In this document: in pieces, positions 59,104 to 64,000 of the stretch
How positions within the stretch are numbered: position 1 is the first letter of the stretch
How the letters are laid out: each line of letters begins with the position of its first letter
Position numbers and translations under genes: made by a program
Origin: JAZBPO01 sp963691775
GTDB lineage: Bacteria > Pseudomonadota > Gammaproteobacteria > Pseudomonadales > Azotimanducaceae
Reading direction: 5' to 3'
DNA: 64,000 bases
Assembly (NCBI GenBank): GCA_963691775.1
Contig: OY829369.1
Span: 4,030,001-4,094,000, forward strand
The notes under the pieces: generated by a model
What the model saw: only the letters and a program-made list of their open reading frames with translations
Database searches by the model: none
Told to the model about the DNA's origin: nothing

Positions 59104-59174
59104 TAGGGGCTGCACGGGCGGCGGTGACCGTGATTCAAGCGGGCGCGTTGCGCCCGCCCGAACGGAGCGGCGGA

Positions 59175-60779
59175 GTGAGCCAGGACGCGCAGCGCGGGCA
59201 TGACATTCACGACGAGAACATTGTCGTCCTCGATTTCGGGTCTCAGTACACGCAGTTGATCGCGCGGCGTGTGCGTGAGCTCGGCGTGTTCTGCGAGATT
59301 CTGCCCTTCGACGTCGAACTCTCGGTGATTGCCGAACGCGGTCCTCGGGGCGTCGTGCTGTCGGGAGGGCCCGAGTCTGTCACTGCCGCGGAGACGCCGC
59401 GAGCGCCGGACGGTGTGTTCGACCTGGGGGTGCCCGTGCTCGGCATCTGCTATGGCATGCAGACCATGGCGGGCCAGCTCGGTGGCACGGTTGAAGGGTC
59501 GGATGAGCGCGAGTTCGGCCATGCGCGCGTCGATGTCACGGAAGACTGCTCGATTCTCGACGGACTCTCGGATGCGCGTGAAGATGCTGCGCCGGCCCTC
59601 GATGTCTGGATGAGCCATGGCGACCGCGTCGCTGCGCTGCCCTCCGGTTTCCGCGTGGTCGGCACGTCGGCGAACGCGCCGATCGCTGCGATGGCGGATG
59701 AGCACCGTCATTTCTATGGCGTCCAGTTTCATCCCGAGGTCACGCACACGCGCCAGGGGCAGGCCATCCTGCGCCGCTTCGTGCGTGAGATCTGTCACTG
59801 CGAGGGACTCTGGACCGCAGCGAACATCGTCGAGGACGCGATCACCCAGGTTCGCGCGCAGGTTGGCGAAGGGCGCGTGATTCTCGGGCTCTCGGGCGGT
59901 GTCGACTCGTCGGTTGTCGCTGCGCTTCTGCATCGCGCGATCGGTGAGCAACTCACCTGCGTGTTCGTCGACAACGGTCTCCTCCGCCTGCATGAGGGCG
60001 ACGCTGTCATGGAGGCCTTTGCGCAGGCGACCAGCAACAGCTTCGATCTGAACATCGTGCGGGTCGATGCAGAGGACGAGTTCATGAACGCGCTTGCAGG
60101 CGTTGATGAACCGGAGCGCAAGCGGAAGATCATCGGCGAGAAATTCGTCGAGGTCTTCGAGCGCGAGGCGAAGCGTATCGAAGGCGCTCGCTTCCTCGCT
60201 CAGGGGACGATCTATCCCGACGTGATCGAATCGGCGGCGTCGAAGTTCGGCAAGGCTCACGTGATCAAGAGCCACCACAACGTAGGCGGCCTGCCCGAGC
60301 GCATGGCGCTCGAGCTCGTGGAGCCGTTGCGCGAGCTGTTCAAGGACGAGGTGCGCCGCATCGGCCTCGAACTCGGCTTGCCGGCGGAACTGATCCACCG
60401 CCACCCGTTCCCTGGACCGGGTCTTGGGGTACGTATCCTGGGCGAGGTCAACAAGGAATACGCAGATCTGCTCCGCGAGGCCGACGCAATCTTCATCGAT
60501 GAGCTCCGGGCCGCGGGCTGGTACGAGAAGGTCTCGCAGGCGTTCACGGTGTTCCTGCCGGTAAAGTCCGTCGGCGTCGTAGGCGACCAGCGTCGCTATG
60601 AATACGTTGTTGCCCTGCGAGCCGTGGAGACCATCGACTTCATGACCGCGCACTGGGCAGAGCTGCCGCATGATCTGCTCGCACGCACGTCCTCGCGCAT
60701 CATCAACGAGATCTCCGGCATTTCCCGGGTCGTCTATGACATTTCCGGCAAGCCGCCTGCGACCATCGAGTGGGAGTAG
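59175..60779 (+). CDS. guaA: GMP synthase (glutamine-hydrolysing)
   Basis: A 534-residue protein. The N-terminal class-I amidotransferase has IVVLDFGSQYTQLIARRVRELGV, nucleophile C92 in LGICYGMQ and VQFHPEVTHT. The ATP-pyrophosphatase domain has the SGGVDSS P-loop, and the C-terminal dimerisation domain KSVGVVGDQRRYEYVVALRAVET follows. It converts XMP to GMP. The GTG at 59175, with GGAG eight bases upstream, is preferred; the frame extends to 59124, giving 17 extra non-conserved residues. Confidence 0.96.
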   Translation: MSQDAQRGHDIHDENIVVLDFGSQYTQLIARRVRELGVFCEILPFDVELSVIAERGPRGVVLSGGPESVTAAETPRAPDGVFDLGVPVLGICYGMQTMAGQLGGTVEGSDEREFGHARVDVTEDCSILDGLSDAREDAAPALDVWMSHGDRVAALPSGFRVVGTSANAPIAAMADEHRHFYGVQFHPEVTHTRQGQAILRRFVREICHCEGLWTAANIVEDAITQVRAQVGEGRVILGLSGGVDSSVVAALLHRAIGEQLTCVFVDNGLLRLHEGDAVMEAFAQATSNSFDLNIVRVDAEDEFMNALAGVDEPERKRKIIGEKFVEVFEREAKRIEGARFLAQGTIYPDVIESAASKFGKAHVIKSHHNVGGLPERMALELVEPLRELFKDEVRRIGLELGLPAELIHRHPFPGPGLGVRILGEVNKEYADLLREADAIFIDELRAAGWYEKVSQAFTVFLPVKSVGVVGDQRRYEYVVALRAVETIDFMTAHWAELPHDLLARTSSRIINEISGISRVVYDISGKPPATIEWE

Positions 60780-60838
60780 GCCGTGGACGCGCTCCGCAGC
60801 GTTTGGCTCAGTGGTCGCCCGGCGTGCAGGGTAGGGGC

Positions 60839-61339
60839 GTGAGCGAAGCGGACGATGCCGCATGTGAGGACGAACGCTGGCTCGATCGTGCGCTTGAGCT
60901 TGCGCGTCTGGGTGGGGCGGAGGGCGAGGTGCCGATCGGCGCCGTGGTCGTCCGCGGCGGCGAAGTGCTCGGCGAAGGCTGGAATTGCCCCGTGGGAAGT
61001 CGTGACCCCACGGCGCACGCTGAGATCGTCGCGCTGCGTGCGGCGGCAAGGCGCGTCGGGAATTACCGGCTGTCCGGGGCGACCCTCTACGTGACGATCG
61101 AGCCGTGCACGATGTGCGCAGGCGCCCTCGTCCATGCGCGCATTGCGCGCCTCGTCTACGGGGCGCCAGAGCCGCGCTCCGGAGCCATTCGATCGTCCGC
61201 CCGGGCGCTCGAGACGCCGGGTCTCAATCATCATGTGGACGTGTGCGGCGGCGTGCGCGCCGAGGCGGCCGCTCGACTCATGCAGGACTTCTTCCGCGCG
61301 CGGCGTGGGGCGAGAGAGAAAGGGGACACATCTTCGTGA
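60839..61339 (+). CDS. tadA: tRNA-specific adenosine deaminase
   Basis: A 166-residue zinc deaminase. H60 and E62 in DPTAHAEIVALR, and C90 and C93 in IEPCTMCAGALVHARI, form the zinc site and proton shuttle; RLVYGAPEPRSGA and LNHHVDVCGGV complete the TadA pattern. It converts A34 to inosine in tRNA-Arg(ACG). The GTG at 60839 is used; the open frame from 60770 overlaps guaA. Its stop overlaps the purL start (GTGA). Confidence 0.94.
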   Translation: MSEADDAACEDERWLDRALELARLGGAEGEVPIGAVVVRGGEVLGEGWNCPVGSRDPTAHAEIVALRAAARRVGNYRLSGATLYVTIEPCTMCAGALVHARIARLVYGAPEPRSGAIRSSARALETPGLNHHVDVCGGVRAEAAARLMQDFFRARRGAREKGDTSS

Positions 61340-64000
61340 GCGACGTGGATGCGGGCGGATTCGTTGTCGAGCTGGATGGCGGCCAGGCGCTCTCGAGCTT
61401 TCGGGCCGAGGGTCTTCAGGAGGCTGCACAGGCGCGCGATGCGGTCGCCCCGAGCGCTGCTCGGTATGTGCACTTCGTTCAGCTGGCACGCGATCTGGCG
61501 CCCGCTGAGCAATCGCGACTCGAGGCGCTGCTGCGCTACGGGGACGCGCTCGGCGGGGTCGCCGCCCCGGTGCTTGCGACCACTGTGCCGCGACCGGGGA
61601 CGATCTCGCCCTGGTCGAGCAAGGCAACCGACATCCTTCGGAGCTGTGGCCTCGACGCCGTGATGCGCGTGGAGCGCGGCATACGCTGGTACGGGCCGGG
61701 CACCACTGAAGCGATCGCTGATCTGCTCCACGACCGCATGACGGAGGTGCTGCTGGCGCCGGCAAGCGACGCCTCGCTTTTGTTCGCCCAGCAGGCCCCC
61801 CGCGCATTGGCGCGCGTGCCGCTGCTGGAGGGCGGCCGGCCCGCCCTCGAGATCGCAAATCGTGAGCTTGGCCTCGCGCTCGCCGACGACGAGATGGATT
61901 ATCTGGTTCGGGCCTTTGCAGCCCTTGAGCGCGATCCGACCGACGTCGAACTCATGATGTTCGCCCAGGCGAACTCCGAGCACTGTCGGCACAAGATCTT
62001 CAACGCCCGGTGGCAGGTCGATGGCGAAGCGCAGGACCGATCCCTGTTCGCCATGATCAAGCACACCTTTGAAGCCGTGAACGGCCGAGGCGTGCTGTCC
62101 GCCTACGCCGATAACGCTGCTGTAGTCGAGGGTCCGGTGGCGGGTCGTTTCTTCCCTAACCCGCGCACGCATCGCTATGAATCCGTTCGTGAGCCGATTC
62201 ATACGCTCATGAAGGTTGAGACGCACAACCATCCGACGGCGATCGCCCCCTTCCCGGGAGCGGCCACGGGTTCTGGCGGCGAGATCCGCGACGAGGGGGC
62301 CGTGGGGCGAGGATCGAAGCCAAAGGCCGGTTTGGTCGGGTTCACAACCTCGCATCTCTGCCTTCCGGGCGATCCGCAGCCCTGGGAGCAGGGCATTGGT
62401 CGCCCTGACCGCATCGCTTCGCCTCTGCAGATCATGCTCGAAGGGCCCATCGGTGCGGCCAGCTTCAACAACGAGTTCGGTCGCCCGGCGCTCACTGGCT
62501 ATTTCCGCACCTTCGAGCAGGCGGTAGACCTCGGGAACGGGCCTGAGCAGCGCGGGTATCACAAGCCGATCATGATCGCGGGCGGTCTCGGCAACGTGCG
62601 CAGCGAGCACGTTGAGGCGGACCCCGTCGTGCCGGACGCGCCGCTTGTCGTCCTCGGTGGTCCGGCCATGCTGATCGGGCTTGGCGGCGGTGCAGCGTCT
62701 TCTATGGATACCGGGGCGTCGGATGCGGGGCTCGACTTTGCCTCGGTGCAGCGCGGCAACCCGGAGATGCAGCGGCGCTGCCAGGAAGTGCTCGATGCGT
62801 GCTGGGCGCTCGGGGACGCTAATCCGATCGCTCTCGTGCACGACGTCGGCGCGGGTGGCCTGTCGAACGCGCTCCCGGAACTGGTGAAGGACGGCGGCGT
62901 CGGTGGCGCCTTCGATCTGCGCGCGGTGCCGAGCGCCGATGCCGGACTGTCGCCCCTGGAACTCTGGTGCAACGAATCGCAGGAGCGCTACGTGCTCGCC
63001 CTGCATCCCGATCGCTTGCCGGCGTTCGAGGCGCTGTGTGCGCGTGAGCGCTGCCCCTACGCGGTGGTCGGGCGTGCGGTGGCTGACGCGCGTCTCGACG
63101 TTGCGGATCCCCTGCTCACCGAGTCGCCGGTGGAATTGCCTCTTTCGCTGCTCTTCGGCAACACGCCTCGCCTGGAGAAGCGCTACGCGACGGCGCAGCG
63201 TCGTCCGGCGCCGCTGGAGCTGGCGGACGTCGATTTCGCCGAGGCGCTCGATCGCGTACTCCGCTATCCAGCCGTGGGCAGCAAGTCGTTCCTGATCACG
63301 ATCGGCGATCGCTCCATCACGGGGCTGGTGGCGCGTGATCAGTTCGTCGGTCCGTGGCAGGTGCCCGTCGCCGACGTAGCGGTGACCTCCGTCGCCTTCG
63401 ACACCGTTGCCGGAGAAGCCATGGCGATGGGGGAGCGCACGCCCCTCGCCCTTGTCGATGCCGCCGCCGCGGCACGCATGGCCGTTGGTGAGGCGTTGAC
63501 CAATCTGGTCGCTGCGGACGTGTCCGATGTGTCCAGCGTGCGACTGTCAGCGAACTGGATGGCCGCTTCTGGCGATCCGCATGAAGATCAGGGCCTCTTC
63601 GAGGCTGTGCGAGCGGTCGGCATGGAATTGTGCCCGGCCCTGGGCATAGCCATTCCGGTCGGCAAGGACTCTCTGTCCATGCGGACGGTCTGGGAAGACG
63701 CCGGCGCAGCGCGGGCCGTGACGTCGCCCGTTTCGCTCATCGTCTCCGCATTTGCGCCAGCATCTGACGTCCGACGCACCCTTACGCCGGAACTCGTGCG
63801 CGGTGAGGCCACGGAGCTGCTCTGCGTCGATCTGGGCCGAGATCGTTTTGGTGGCTCCGTGCTCGCCCAGGTCTATGGTCAGCTTGGCGATGTGGCGCCT
63901 GATGTCGATGCGCCGGCCGAGATCGCCGCGCTCTATCGCGCGATGGCTGAATTGCGCGCAACGGATCGGATTCTTGCCTGCCATGATCGCTCCGATGGCG
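61336..64000 (+). CDS. purL: Phosphoribosylformylglycinamidine synthase, N-terminal part (cut by window edge)
   Basis: 888 residues are visible of a protein usually near 1290. The linker domain, then FAQANSEHCRHKIFNARW, the metal/ATP segment LMKVETHNHPTAIAPFPGAATGSGGEIRDE, and GGPAMLIGLGGGAASSMDTG with NPEMQRRCQEVLD mark the single-chain proteobacterial FGAM synthetase. It makes FGAM from FGAR, ATP and glutamine in purine synthesis. The C-terminal glutaminase domain lies outside the window. It starts at GTG overlapping tadA. Confidence 0.95.
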   Translation, partial: MSDVDAGGFVVELDGGQALSSFRAEGLQEAAQARDAVAPSAARYVHFVQLARDLAPAEQSRLEALLRYGDALGGVAAPVLATTVPRPGTISPWSSKATDILRSCGLDAVMRVERGIRWYGPGTTEAIADLLHDRMTEVLLAPASDASLLFAQQAPRALARVPLLEGGRPALEIANRELGLALADDEMDYLVRAFAALERDPTDVELMMFAQANSEHCRHKIFNARWQVDGEAQDRSLFAMIKHTFEAVNGRGVLSAYADNAAVVEGPVAGRFFPNPRTHRYESVREPIHTLMKVETHNHPTAIAPFPGAATGSGGEIRDEGAVGRGSKPKAGLVGFTTSHLCLPGDPQPWEQGIGRPDRIASPLQIMLEGPIGAASFNNEFGRPALTGYFRTFEQAVDLGNGPEQRGYHKPIMIAGGLGNVRSEHVEADPVVPDAPLVVLGGPAMLIGLGGGAASSMDTGASDAGLDFASVQRGNPEMQRRCQEVLDACWALGDANPIALVHDVGAGGLSNALPELVKDGGVGGAFDLRAVPSADAGLSPLELWCNESQERYVLALHPDRLPAFEALCARERCPYAVVGRAVADARLDVADPLLTESPVELPLSLLFGNTPRLEKRYATAQRRPAPLELADVDFAEALDRVLRYPAVGSKSFLITIGDRSITGLVARDQFVGPWQVPVADVAVTSVAFDTVAGEAMAMGERTPLALVDAAAAARMAVGEALTNLVAADVSDVSSVRLSANWMAASGDPHEDQGLFEAVRAVGMELCPALGIAIPVGKDSLSMRTVWEDAGAARAVTSPVSLIVSAFAPASDVRRTLTPELVRGEATELLCVDLGRDRFGGSVLAQVYGQLGDVAPDVDAPAEIAALYRAMAELRATDRILACHDRSDG

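Noticed and set aside
57505..61049. Long minus-strand open frames (536 and 653 codons) opposite guaB, guaA and tadA
   Set aside because: Shadows of strongly conserved genes; low-complexity basic translations and no ribosome binding sites.
1..64000. CRISPR array, prophage, integron or insertion sequence
   Set aside because: No spaced direct repeats, phage genes, integrase or transposase were seen; apart from the REP-like doublet the window is core-type chromosome.

Overview
The window is 64 kb of GC-rich, densely packed chromosomal DNA. Gene content and order point to a Gammaproteobacterium related to the pseudomonad, Nevskiales and Steroidobacterales part of the class. The supporting blocks are pepA-holC-(small gene)-valS, queA-tgt-yajC-secD-secF, divergent suhB/trmJ, ndk-rlmN-pilF-rodZ-ispG-hisS-yfgM-bamB-der with convergent xseA, and guaB-guaA-tadA-purL. 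A FabY-type ketoacyl synthase also fits. The genus cannot be fixed from this window. No transposase, prophage, CRISPR array or rRNA was seen; there is one tRNA, tRNA-Leu(CAA).

Layout. 1-8.6 kb is acyl-CoA and fatty-acid metabolism: fabY (cut by the window edge), a thiolase, a divergent MaoC-like hydratase, moaB, and a 1656-residue single-chain biotin-dependent carboxylase. A pair of REP-like GGGGTCTGACCCC hairpins follows. 8.7-13.9 kb is accessory: an AttH/CrtC-like protein, a PPOX flavoprotein and a TauE/SafE transporter form a unit divergent from a LysR regulator and a GST with an extra C-terminal domain; a DUF547 protein converges on them. 13.9-18.3 kb holds a carboxylesterase coupled to a four-cysteine (probably Fe-S) ferrochelatase, then hisH-hisF-slyX. 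18.3-23.0 kb is a sensory unit: a structured leader, a membrane histidine kinase, a stand-alone double-receiver protein and a membrane TPR/TonB-C protein. 23.1-30.2 kb has a quinone oxidoreductase, valS, holC, pepA, an RDD protein and two small unknown genes.

30.2-37.4 kb concerns the cell envelope: an EF-hand protein fused to a catalytically degenerate serine-hydrolase domain, the YdbH-YnbE-YdbL inter-membrane bridge genes, tRNA-Leu, and a large lipoprotein ending in a 5'-nucleotidase C-terminal-like domain. 37.5-43.0 kb makes queuosine tRNA and the SecDF-YajC complex. 43.0-64.0 kb is housekeeping: SuhB, TrmJ, IscS, NDK, RlmN, a PilF-like lipoprotein, RodZ, IspG, HisRS, YfgM, BamB, Der, XseA, IMPDH, GMP synthetase, TadA and truncated PurL.

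The points most worth following up are these. (i) iscS stands alone where relatives carry the whole isc operon, and the protein lacks the C-terminal tail that contacts IscU. (ii) The carboxylase has the order CT(AccA-like)-linker-CT(AccD-like)-BC-BCCP. (iii) The kinase/double-receiver/TonB-TPR unit has no output domain. (iv) The EF-hand pseudo-hydrolase has lost its catalytic motifs. (v) Two intergenic stretches look RNA-structured. Most of the window is ordinary core genome, and I found no convincing wholly new defence or mobile system.
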